A program made the position numbers and the translations under genes. The notes under the pieces were generated by a model. It ran no database searches. It worked only from the letters and a program-made list of their open reading frames with translations, and had not been told where the DNA came from. A stretch of DNA of 14,161 nt from RUG14199 sp964629225 (GTDB lineage Bacteria; Bacillota; Clostridia; Oscillospirales; CAG-272): contig CAZVQC010000030.1 of assembly GCA_964629225.1 (NCBI GenBank), positions 1 to 14,161 of the forward strand, read 5' to 3'. The first letter of the stretch is position 1. Each line of letters starts with the position of its first letter. Positions 8,199 through 14,161 of the stretch are shown here, in pieces.

Positions 8199-8915
8199 TC
8201 ACTTTTTATGTGACTTGTTCCCGTTTTTTGGGTATCCACTGCCGTTTTTCGGCCGGCATGCAAGATGATAACTGGTATCGATCAGTTCACATAGTTTTGA
8301 AAACGGCACGTCCGGAGTCAACGCCACCGATATCCAGTGCTTCTTGTTCATATGGTAACAGGTAAAAAAATACTTTTCGTCAATGATGCTGTCCCTCATT
8401 TCGGGGATGACCTTCAAATTGATGCAGTCAAGCCGTGAGTCGCTGTCAACACCCAGATCCCGCCACCTTACGTTCATAACGATGCCGAACCATTTTCCCG
8501 AAGGACATCGAAGTACCTCGGAGCCCGCCGACTTTGGGTCATTTTCAAAGGGAGAATCCGGTACGGTACCGAACTTCTCAAAGACATACTCGAAAACACG
8601 TCCCCGCATAAGTGAGGAGACAAAGCACTTCTCTTCTATCTCTTCAATGAGCTCCTTCCCTTCGGCACGAAGCTTTCCCGGAAGATATCCCACCGCAGTT
8701 CCGACATTAAAAAGCAGGTAATCCTCATCGGTATCCGAGTCCACCACCGAAACCGTTAATCTCTTTTCAGACGGCGAACAAAGGACATGAAAGACCATTG
8801 AGTCCATCGATGACTGTCTGCTGTAGAAATATGAGTCCCCATCCGTAACAAATCCGAAGGTGACAGCGGCAGTATCGGAAAAAATTCCCCTGTTAAAAAC
8901 AGAGCTTCCATCCAT
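8199..8915 (-). CDS. MmcQ/YjbR-family protein with an extra N-terminal domain
   Basis: This 238-residue protein has a YjbR (DUF419) fold over about 105-220. Recognisable segments are GKWFGIVMNVRW (140-151), DCINLKVIPEMRD (163-175), and YHMNKKHWISVALTPDVP (187-204) with the closing helix LCELIDTSYHLA. The family resembles the CyaY/frataxin-like double-wing DNA-binding fold, and its molecular function is largely unknown. Residues 1-100 form an additional domain that I do not recognise, and the last 18 residues are a basic, Gly/Lys/Asn-rich tail. The frame extends to TTG 8933, but the predicted transcription start is near 8930. ATG 8915 has AAAGGCGG upstream, so the shorter form is chosen. It has its own promoter and is flanked by unrelated units. 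Confidence 0.8.
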   Translation of the reverse strand: MDGSSVFNRGIFSDTAAVTFGFVTDGDSYFYSRQSSMDSMVFHVLCSPSEKRLTVSVVDSDTDEDYLLFNVGTAVGYLPGKLRAEGKELIEEIEEKCFVSSLMRGRVFEYVFEKFGTVPDSPFENDPKSAGSEVLRCPSGKWFGIVMNVRWRDLGVDSDSRLDCINLKVIPEMRDSIIDEKYFFTCYHMNKKHWISVALTPDVPFSKLCELIDTSYHLACRPKNGSGYPKNGNKSHKK

Positions 8916-8936
8916 AATTTCACCGCCTTTCAAGTA

Positions 8937-8965
8937 ATTCTACCACATTCCCCGAAGAAAAGCAA
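8937..8965 (-). promoter_or_regulatory. Sigma-A type promoter for the YjbR-domain gene
   Basis: On the minus strand TTGCTT (8965-8960) is followed by a 17-base spacer and TAGAAT (8942-8937). The predicted start near 8930 gives a leader of roughly 15 bases containing the ribosome binding site. The -35 element lies in the T-rich tract immediately after the livF terminator stem, so termination of one unit and initiation of the next share the same bases. Confidence 0.55.
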
Positions 8966-8966
8966 A

Positions 8967-8989
8967 TACCCGGCAGGCTCTGCCGGGTA
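8967..8989 (-). terminator. Intrinsic terminator of the liv operon
   Basis: TACCCGGCAG (8967-8976) and CTGCCGGGTA (8980-8989) form a perfect 10-bp GC-rich stem with a 3-base loop. It lies 30 bases after the livF stop, and on the minus strand it is followed by TTTGCTTTTCTT. The T-tract is interrupted, but position, stem strength and orientation all fit termination of livKHMGF. Confidence 0.75.
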
Positions 8990-9019
8990 AATAACGTATT
9001 TCGATCCACTTGAGGAAGA

Positions 9020-9730
9020 TCAGCCGCCGAGGTATGCCTCCTTAACAACAGGGCTCTCCATCAGCTCCTTGCCGGTTCCGCTGAGAACTATCTTACCCGT
9101 CTCAAGAACGTAAGCACGGTCTGCTATGGACAACGCCATACGGGCGTTCTGCTCGACTAAAAGGACGGTTGTCCCTTTTTTGTTAAGTTCCTTAATGATA
9201 CCGAAGACCTGATCCACCAGGAGAGGAGAAAGTCCCATAGAAGGCTCATCTAAAAGAAGAAGCTTCGGGTGGCTCATCATAGCACGACCGATTGCGAGCA
9301 TCTGCTGCTCACCCCCGGACAGAGTTCCCGCTATTTGATTTCTTCTCTCTCCAAGCCTTGGGAACTGGTCATAAGTTGCCTCGATGTCCGCTTTTATTTG
9401 AGCTTTGTTATTCACGGTAAAGCCGCCCATGAGAAGGTTCTCATAGACTGTCAACTCTTGGAATATCCGCCTTCCTTCCGGCACCTGTGCCATTCCGTGC
9501 TTAACTATCGTGTGGCTGGGAGTCTTCGTTATGTCCTCTCTGTCAAATGTGACGGAACCGTTCTTTTTCGGAATGAGTCCCATGATGCTCTGCATAGTGG
9601 TGGTTTTCCCCGCCCCGTTTGCGCCGATAAGAGTTACTATCTCTCCTTCTTTCACCTCGAAGGAGATACTTTTCAGAGCACGGATAACACCGTAGCATAC
9701 GTCAAGATCTTTTACTTCTAAAAATGCCAT
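9020..9730 (-). CDS. livF: Branched-chain amino acid ABC transporter ATPase LivF
   Basis: This 236-residue cytoplasmic ATPase pairs with LivG to power uptake. Walker A is GANGAGKTT (36-44). The LivF-typical AQVPEGRRIFQELTVYENL (81-99) includes the Q-loop region. The ABC signature is LSGGEQQ (137-143), and Walker B is LLLLDEPSMGLSP with D161 and E162. The switch position reads LVEQN, with Gln194 in place of the usual His, which is normal for LivF. The protein ends EAYLGG, as is common in the family, so it is full length. The ATG is one base beyond the livG stop, and its GGAGG lies inside the end of livG, so translation is tightly coupled. It is the last gene of the operon, followed by a terminator. 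Confidence 0.96.
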   Translation of the reverse strand: MAFLEVKDLDVCYGVIRALKSISFEVKEGEIVTLIGANGAGKTTTMQSIMGLIPKKNGSVTFDREDITKTPSHTIVKHGMAQVPEGRRIFQELTVYENLLMGGFTVNNKAQIKADIEATYDQFPRLGERRNQIAGTLSGGEQQMLAIGRAMMSHPKLLLLDEPSMGLSPLLVDQVFGIIKELNKKGTTVLLVEQNARMALSIADRAYVLETGKIVLSGTGKELMESPVVKEAYLGG

Positions 9731-9731
9731 G

Positions 9732-10502
9732 TCAGCCTCCGATGTATGCTTTAATTACTTCGGGATCGTTGAGAGCCGTCTGAGTGTCTCCCTGGGCGAG
9801 AACAGTGCCGAAGTTTAGGACGGTCACCTCATCGCAAAGTCCGGATACGAACTTCATATCGTGCTCGATGAGGAGAATGGTAAGGTCAAATTTATCTCTG
9901 ATGTATCTTACGATGCTCATAAGATCCTCGGTTTCATGAGGATTCATTCCCGCAGCCGGCTCGTCAAGGAGCAGAAGTTTCGGATCTGTTGCAAGCGCAC
10001 GGGCAATCTCAAGCTTTCTTTGCTTTCCGTAAGGAAGATTGCAAGCAAGGTCGTTTCTCTCATCGAGAAGCCCCACGATGTCGAGTATCTCCTTAGCCTT
10101 GCTTCTCATGCTGCTCTCCACTTCAAAATGGCGAGGGAGCCTGAGAACGCTTTCAAGGACACTGCAACGGAATTCCGGTCTTGCATCGAGTCCCACCATT
10201 ACGTTGCGAACGGCGGTCATGTTGTTGAATAGTCTGATATTCTGGAAGGTACGGGCGATACCCTTGTGATTGATCGCCTGCTGACTCATGCCCTTAAGAG
10301 ATTCCCCATCAAGGAAGAAGTCTCCTTCGGTGGGCTGGTAGACACCGGTCAACATATTGAAGACAGTGGTCTTTCCCGCGCCGTTGGGACCTACGAGTCC
10401 GTACAGTTGGTTCTTTTTGACAGTGAGGTCAAGTCCGGTCACGGCATGAAGTCCGCCGAATGAAATGCCCAGGGAGGTGGTTTGAAGAACGGGTGTGCTC
10501 AT
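9732..10502 (-). CDS. livG: Branched-chain amino acid ABC transporter ATPase LivG
   Basis: This 256-residue ATPase partners LivF on the LivH/LivM permease. Walker A is GPNGAGKTT (38-46), with the Q-loop in ARTFQNIRLF (83-92). The signature is LPYGKQRKLEIARAL (156-170), a LivG-type variant of LSGGQ. Walker B is LLLLDEPAAGMNP with D180 and E181, and the switch histidine is H214 in LIEHDM. The ending KAYIGG matches the family. Two starts compete: GTG 10505 and ATG 10502. ATG 10502 overlaps the livM stop by one base (TGATG) and sits 7 bases from a GGGGG-type ribosome binding site, so it is preferred. Function as one half of the ATPase pair is secure; the transported amino acid is not. Confidence 0.95.
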   Translation of the reverse strand: MSTPVLQTTSLGISFGGLHAVTGLDLTVKKNQLYGLVGPNGAGKTTVFNMLTGVYQPTEGDFFLDGESLKGMSQQAINHKGIARTFQNIRLFNNMTAVRNVMVGLDARPEFRCSVLESVLRLPRHFEVESSMRSKAKEILDIVGLLDERNDLACNLPYGKQRKLEIARALATDPKLLLLDEPAAGMNPHETEDLMSIVRYIRDKFDLTILLIEHDMKFVSGLCDEVTVLNFGTVLAQGDTQTALNDPEVIKAYIGG

Positions 10503-11638
10503 CACTTAGCCCCCTTTCCGGATGCATCGTCAGCGTTATCGTCCTTTGTGACGATATCCACCGAGAGAAGCTCATCCATGTTGATCTTAGTGGGAATGTG
10601 CTCCCAGCTTGCCGCATCGTCACGAACCTTCGACGGATCGTGGACGGGCTTTGCGATCTTTTGCCAAAGCACCTTAAAATTGACTTTTTCCCTGAAGCCC
10701 TTGAGGGCGGGAGCGTTATTGTAGATAACGATAACGATGAGTATCAGTGCGTACACAAGGTCCTTGAGCACCGCCATATCACCCGTAAGCACCGTTTGGA
10801 GCTGGGTGTTGATATAAGTGATAACAGCAGCCGCAACGATAGAACCGCTGATATTGCCCATTCCGCCGAGAACTACCATAACGAGGATCTCGATGGAGTA
10901 GTTGTAGCCGAATTTCGTGCTGATAACAGTATTGTTTGTGAAGGCGTAGAGCACTCCGGCTATACCGGCAAAAAATGCAGATATGGTGAAAACAATGAGC
11001 TTGTACTTCGTTACATTAATACCGGTAGCCTTTGCGGCGATTTCACTGTCCCTGATAGATGTGACTGCACGACCGTGCTTACTTCTGATAAGGTTCTGCA
11101 CCACCGCAAGAGTTATAAGGATAAGAACAAATGCCACGATGAAGCATGCGTCCTTGTCAAAGCGTCTTGTGGACAGACCGAGGTTAGCACCGAAGGGCTT
11201 TGACTGAAGGAATACTACCTTAACAATCTCACCAAAGGCAAGAGTAACGATAGCAAGATAGTCACCCTTGAGTCTGAGTGCGGGAAGACCTATTACCGCT
11301 CCGCAGATGGCAGCACAAACACCTCCCACGATAATGCAGATGACAAAAGTCAAAATACCGTCACCGATGGAGCCCGCCAAGACCGATGCGAGCTTTCCGC
11401 CGATATAAGCGCCGACACACATGAATCCGGCGTGGCCGAGGGAGAGTTCTCCGAGGAATCCCACAACAAGGCTAAGTGAGACCGCAGCGATGATGCTGAT
11501 CGCCATTTTTTCGAGAAGAACCGTTGTGGAGCTTTTAAGTCCCACAGTCAGATTCAGAATAACGAACAGAATGAGAACTGCCGAAACGGCAATATAGTTG
11601 ATATAATGCTTGATCTTGAAGCTGTTTGAACGGCTCAT
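10502..11638 (-). CDS. livM: Branched-chain amino acid ABC transporter permease LivM
   Basis: This 378-residue inner-membrane permease has hydrophobic segments from about residue 13 to 308. GELSLGHAGFMCVGAYIG (63-80) is the LivM signature, and GRAVTSIRDSEIAAKATGIN (189-208) is the cytoplasmic coupling loop that contacts the ATPases. LGGMGNISGSIVAAA (257-271) is also typical. After the last membrane helix there is a hydrophilic tail of about 68 residues (311-378), rich in Lys, Asp and Ala and ending ASGKGAK; this is longer than in most relatives I know. The start ATG overlaps the livH stop (ATGA), with GAGGAGGG 7 bases upstream. It forms a heterodimer with LivH. Confidence 0.95.
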   Translation of the reverse strand: MSRSNSFKIKHYINYIAVSAVLILFVILNLTVGLKSSTTVLLEKMAISIIAAVSLSLVVGFLGELSLGHAGFMCVGAYIGGKLASVLAGSIGDGILTFVICIIVGGVCAAICGAVIGLPALRLKGDYLAIVTLAFGEIVKVVFLQSKPFGANLGLSTRRFDKDACFIVAFVLILITLAVVQNLIRSKHGRAVTSIRDSEIAAKATGINVTKYKLIVFTISAFFAGIAGVLYAFTNNTVISTKFGYNYSIEILVMVVLGGMGNISGSIVAAAVITYINTQLQTVLTGDMAVLKDLVYALILIVIVIYNNAPALKGFREKVNFKVLWQKIAKPVHDPSKVRDDAASWEHIPTKINMDELLSVDIVTKDDNADDASGKGAK

Positions 11639-12507
11639 ACTTTTTCCCTCCTCTTTTTACCCATAAGACCGGAGGGTCTCACAAGAAGAATTACGATAAG
11701 GATGGAAAACTCGATAGCATCCTTATAAGGTGCCACAGGGGGCACAGCGTCGCATATGCACTCAATGATACCTAAAAGGATACTGCCTACCATGGCACCG
11801 GGTATCGATCCGATACCGCCGATAACGGCAGCAGTAAATGCCTTTATTCCGGGCATTGCGCCGAACGTTGGGTACATACTGGGAGATTTCATAAGATAGA
11901 ATGCCCCGGCAAGTCCCGCAAGTGCCGAGCCGATGGCAAAGGTAACGGTGATTATGGTGTTGACGTTAATACCCATAAGAGCCGCAGCGCCTCTGTCCTC
12001 GGAGACCGCTATCATAGCACGTCCTATCTTACTGTATTTGACAAAGATACTGAGTGCCGCCATAACGATGACAGATGCTCCCAAGGTGACAAGGGAGGAA
12101 ACTTCCACCGTAACCCCCTTGAAGGAGACAGCACCCAACGAGGGAATGCTGATCATCTTTTGGGCAGAGCCGAATATCATCTGAGCAAGGCTTTGAAGCA
12201 GGTAACTGACGCCGATGGCGGTAATAAGAACCGCAAGAGGCGAGGCACCTCTGAGGGGCTTATAAGCCACCTTTTCAACAGCGATACCGAGAATAACGCA
12301 AAAAATCACCGCCGCGATAACAGCGATGGGAAAATGTCCCGTTGCGCCGAAGAAAACGCAGATGGTGTAGCCGCCTACCATTATAATGTCGCCGTGGGCG
12401 AAATTAAGCATCTTTGCGATGCCGTAGACCATGGTATAGCCCAGGGCTATCATGGCGTAAATGGCACCAAGACTGAGCCCGCTTACCAAAGTGGTTAGAA
12501 TGTTCAT
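11635..12507 (-). CDS. livH: Branched-chain amino acid ABC transporter permease LivH
   Basis: This 290-residue permease has about eight hydrophobic helices. The N-terminal signature GLSLGAIYAMIALGYTMVYG (10-29), then MLNFAHGDIIMVGGY (33-47), is diagnostic of LivH. The cytoplasmic loop KIGRAMIAVSEDRGAAALMG (about 165-184) is the ATPase-coupling region. The C terminus ends RPSGLMGKKRREKV, the usual short basic end. AAGGAA lies 5-6 bases before ATG 12507. It is separated from livK by 102 bases containing a hairpin and overlaps livM by four bases. The usual reading is a permease for Leu/Ile/Val or related amino acids; family members also move amides and urea, so the substrate is uncertain. Confidence 0.95.
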   Translation of the reverse strand: MNILTTLVSGLSLGAIYAMIALGYTMVYGIAKMLNFAHGDIIMVGGYTICVFFGATGHFPIAVIAAVIFCVILGIAVEKVAYKPLRGASPLAVLITAIGVSYLLQSLAQMIFGSAQKMISIPSLGAVSFKGVTVEVSSLVTLGASVIVMAALSIFVKYSKIGRAMIAVSEDRGAAALMGINVNTIITVTFAIGSALAGLAGAFYLMKSPSMYPTFGAMPGIKAFTAAVIGGIGSIPGAMVGSILLGIIECICDAVPPVAPYKDAIEFSILIVILLVRPSGLMGKKRREKV

Positions 12508-12535
12508 AAGAATTCCTTACATTTCGAATTTGACA

Positions 12536-12566
12536 ACTTGCCGACGGTATTGCTCCGTCGGCAAGT
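12536..12566 (-). promoter_or_regulatory. Stable hairpin between livK and livH
   Basis: ACTTGCCGACGG (12536-12547) pairs perfectly over 12 bases with CCGTCGGCAAGT (12555-12566) around a 7-base loop. On the minus strand it lies 43 bases after the livK stop and is followed by TGTCAAATTC rather than a T-tract. It is therefore unlikely to be a full terminator. It probably protects the livK message end or partly blocks read-through, so that the receptor is made in excess over the membrane parts. Confidence 0.65.
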
Positions 12567-12609
12567 CACATAATACTGTCTTATTTATCCTGCGAATGAA
12601 CAGTGAAAA

Positions 12610-13806
12610 TTATTTCTCGGCTCCCTCTTCGCCTGCCGCCTTCACAACGAACTTTGTAGCGGTCTTGTTGACGTAGCCGTTTGACTCCCATGTCATGGAT
12701 GTCTGAACGCCGTCTTTGTACTCGCCGGTGATGCCTGTGAATGTGAAATCGCCGTTGAATACTTCCTTGAGTGCCTCGCAAACATCGCTTGCGGAGGTGG
12801 TGACGGTTATCTTATCTCCTGCCTTGATAACGGCATCCTTGATGGCATAGATGCAGTCGTATGCAGAAGCACCGAACTGGTTGAGTGTCTCCGAGCCGTA
12901 CGTTGCAACGTATTTGCTTACAAACTCAGCAGCGGGACCCTCGGTAGCTTTGGAATTGAAGTGAGAAAGATATGATACTTCTTGAGGAATTGAGTAGATA
13001 TCGAATCCGTCAACTTTATCGATACCGTCAAGACCGTCACAGCCGTAGTAGACTGCGTCGGGAGCGATAACGTTCTTAGCTTGAACCATGAACTGAGATG
13101 CGGGTGTGTAGTAGATGGGCATGAAGATGAACTTGCAATCCTTGAGCTGGTTGATCTGAGAGTCGAAGGAAGCAACGGTTTCGCCCTGGAAGTTAGCCTC
13201 AACGAGAGTGATATCGGAGGAGAGATTGCTCTTGAACTGTTCGAGGATACCGGTGGAGTATGCATCATCGGATCTGTAGAGGACGCCGATAGTCTGTCCT
13301 GCACAAGCGGCATTCACATAGAGAGCCGCTGCCTTCCCCTGGTTACCGTCTGCGAAGCACATCTGATATCCGTTTTCGAATTCGGGAACTGCATCGTTAG
13401 AGGCGGAAGGGGTGATGAAGAACACGTTGTCCTCCTTGGAAAGAGCCTTGTACTCAAGGCAAGGGTTGGTTGTAACGCAACCCAGACTTGCCTGCATACC
13501 GTCCTCACGCATCTTATTGTAGTTGGTGGAGACGTTGGCAACGTCGCTCTTGTCATCCATCATTACGAATTTGATCTTAACGCCGTTGATACCGCCGACA
13601 GCGTTGATCTCATCAACTGCCATCTGAGCACCGTTCTTAACGGCGTTTCCGTAGACACCAGCACTGCCGGTAAGAGGACCGGAACAACCAATATAGAATT
13701 CGGTATTAGCCGAGGCGTAATTGTCGCCATTAGAACCGCAACCTGCAAAAACAACTGCACTTGCCATCATTACACAGACAAGTATGACCGAAAGAAACTT
13801 TTTCAT
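12610..13806 (-). CDS. livK: Branched-chain amino acid ABC transporter substrate-binding lipoprotein
   Basis: This 398-residue extracellular receptor has a type I periplasmic-binding fold. A lipoprotein signal peptide is clear: MKK, a hydrophobic core, then VFAGC with Cys23 as the lipidated residue, so the protein is anchored to the outer face of the membrane. The ligand-pocket segments follow family order: IGCSGPLTGSAGVYGNAVKN, GAQMAVDEINAVGGINGVKI, VTTNPCLEYK and FITPSASND. ATG 13806 is chosen because the signal peptide begins there and AAGGAG lies 7 bases upstream; the frame upstream to 13875 encodes no plausible signal peptide. It is the first gene of livKHMGF, preceded by a strong promoter. 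Likely ligands are Leu, Ile and Val, but close relatives bind other amino acids, amides or aromatic compounds. Confidence 0.94.
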   Translation of the reverse strand: MKKFLSVILVCVMMASAVVFAGCGSNGDNYASANTEFYIGCSGPLTGSAGVYGNAVKNGAQMAVDEINAVGGINGVKIKFVMMDDKSDVANVSTNYNKMREDGMQASLGCVTTNPCLEYKALSKEDNVFFITPSASNDAVPEFENGYQMCFADGNQGKAAALYVNAACAGQTIGVLYRSDDAYSTGILEQFKSNLSSDITLVEANFQGETVASFDSQINQLKDCKFIFMPIYYTPASQFMVQAKNVIAPDAVYYGCDGLDGIDKVDGFDIYSIPQEVSYLSHFNSKATEGPAAEFVSKYVATYGSETLNQFGASAYDCIYAIKDAVIKAGDKITVTTSASDVCEALKEVFNGDFTFTGITGEYKDGVQTSMTWESNGYVNKTATKFVVKAAGEEGAEK

Positions 13807-13904
13807 TTTTCTTCTCCTTAAATAATTAGAGCACCACCGCTTCAAGAACACCGTTCCATCACGATATTTCATCAAAATGCGATATTGCCTTTTCGAATGG
13901 AATA

Positions 13905-13933
13905 ATGATACAACATGATAAGCCGATTGTCAA
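13905..13933 (-). promoter_or_regulatory. Strong sigma-A promoter of the liv operon
   Basis: On the minus strand a consensus TTGACA (13933-13928) is followed by exactly 17 bases and TATCAT (13910-13905). The predicted start near 13898 leaves a leader of about 90 bases before livK. The leader contains a possible long-range pairing (TTCCAT, 13902-13897, with ATGGAA, 13859-13854) and a repeated AATATCG, but no terminator-antiterminator pair or recognisable riboswitch or T-box. Confidence 0.75.
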
Positions 13934-14024
13934 TAGCGCCGTCCCCGATTTTTTCTCATAGGATCGATTACTCAAATTAATCAAAAGAAAAATAACGTTC
14001 CAATTATTTAATTTTGCCACAAAC

Positions 14025-14067
14025 AAAAAAATCAGCCGAAAGCCATTCTGCTTGGGCTTTCGGCTGA
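14025..14067 (-). terminator. Intrinsic terminator of the tRNA-Arg locus
   Basis: TCAGCCGAAAGCC (14032-14044) and GGCTTTCGGCTGA (14055-14067) form a perfect 13-bp stem with a 10-base loop. On the minus strand a run of seven T follows (14031-14025). It begins four bases after the tRNA CCA end, so it is the original terminator of the tRNA gene, retained although the 5' half of that gene is missing here. Confidence 0.9.
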
Positions 14068-14071
14068 ACGA

Positions 14072-14116
14072 TGGCGTTCCCGAGCGGATTCGAACCGCTG
14101 ACCTACCGCTTAGGAG
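14072..14116 (-). tRNA. 3' half of tRNA-Arg(CCT), probable attachment-site remnant
   Basis: Read on the minus strand, 14116 to 14072 holds the anticodon loop CTCCTAA (anticodon CCT), the 3' anticodon stem GCGGT, the variable loop AGGTC, and the T arm AGCGG-TTCGAAT-CCGCT. The acceptor strand CGGGAAC, discriminator G and encoded CCA complete it. The 5' partners are absent: the stem before the loop reads GGCTT instead of ACCGC, and no GTTCCCG acceptor strand or D arm exists in the 45 bases available. Identity with a tRNA-Arg(CCT) starts exactly at the anticodon loop, the usual boundary of tRNA-type attachment sites. The fragment keeps its natural terminator, which places the original chromosome to the left and an inserted element to the right. 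It cannot make a tRNA by itself. A contig-edge misassembly is the main alternative. Confidence 0.85.
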
Positions 14117-14161
14117 AAGCCCCCGGACACATCCGTAAACTTGCTCCAAAACCTTGAAAAA
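14117..14161. mobile_element. Predicted terminal bases of an integrated element
   Basis: The 45 bases beyond the anticodon loop replace the missing tRNA 5' half and so should be one end of the inserted DNA. Too little is present to identify it. One minus-strand frame ends at the TAA of the tRNA anticodon loop (ending DVSGGFS), and another ends at TAG in the GCGGTAGG stretch (ending PGASPKR). Either could be the tail of an element gene, or neither. Confidence 0.4.

Noticed and set aside
10460..11203. A 247-codon plus-strand frame opposite livM
   Set aside because: Antisense shadow of a well-supported permease gene, with no recognisable protein features.
13081..13821. A 246-codon plus-strand frame opposite livK
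   Set aside because: It lies wholly antisense to a clear binding-protein gene, with no ribosome binding site or family resemblance; codon bias of livK keeps the opposite frame open.
13807..13875. An extended livK start upstream of 13806
   Set aside because: It would put 23 charged residues before the lipoprotein signal peptide; the AAGGAG site points to ATG 13806.
13807..13897. A riboswitch or T-box in the livK leader
   Set aside because: The roughly 90-base leader has only short possible pairings, no terminator-antiterminator pair and no T-box motif.
14072..14147. A complete but unusual tRNA at the right edge
   Set aside because: No 5' acceptor strand, D arm or 5' anticodon stem complementary to the 3' half can be found in the bases available.
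13859..14149. A 96-codon minus-strand open frame spanning the tRNA fragment
   Set aside because: Its RSAVRIRSGTP stretch is the translation of the tRNA T arm, and the frame runs through the tRNA terminator and the liv promoter; it is not a gene.
1..14161. CRISPR arrays, insertion sequences or transposase genes
   Set aside because: I saw no regularly spaced repeats, no terminal inverted repeats with a transposase, and no recombinase gene within the window.

Overview
The window looks like a chromosomal segment from a member of the Bacillota, most likely a gut-type member of class Clostridia. This rests on the proofreading-dead DNA polymerase I, the RqcH (NFACT) protein, strong AGGAGG-type ribosome binding sites, sigma-A style promoters, and a DUF4838 + GNAT pair. 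I cannot fix the genus from sequence alone. Every convincing gene lies on the minus strand, so transcription runs from high to low coordinates.

Layout in transcription order, right to left. (1) At the extreme right edge (14072-14116) there is only the 3' half of a tRNA-Arg(CCT) gene, from the anticodon loop to CCA, followed by its own intrinsic terminator. The 5' half is absent and unrelated sequence abuts the anticodon loop. This is the classic footprint of an integrative element that used a tRNA 3' end as attachment site; the element would lie to the right, outside the window. (2) A well-formed TTGACA-17-TATCAT promoter drives a complete five-gene branched-chain amino-acid-type ABC importer, livK-livH-livM-livG-livF (13806-9020). 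A 12-bp hairpin follows livK, stop/start overlaps or a 1-base gap link the other genes, and a terminator follows livF. (3) A single gene for a MmcQ/YjbR-domain protein (8915-8199) has its own promoter, nested against the liv terminator. (4) A DUF4838 protein (probable intracellular glycoside-hydrolase-like enzyme) has its own promoter and is translationally linked to a GNAT acetyltransferase (8122-5655). (5) After two tandem hairpins comes a likely operon of rqcH (ribosome-associated quality control), ldhA (D-lactate dehydrogenase) and polA (5532-174). The last 173 bases at the left edge are AT-rich and hold no convincing gene.

The liv genes form one machine: lipoprotein receptor, two permeases and two ATPases. 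The rqcH-ldhA-polA group joins unrelated housekeeping functions (stalled-ribosome rescue, fermentative NADH reoxidation, DNA repair and Okazaki-fragment processing), so it reads as core chromosome. The most noteworthy signal is the half-tRNA at the right edge. Secondary points are a Glu at the position of the RqcH tRNA-binding DR motif Asp, and several compact regulatory junctions.
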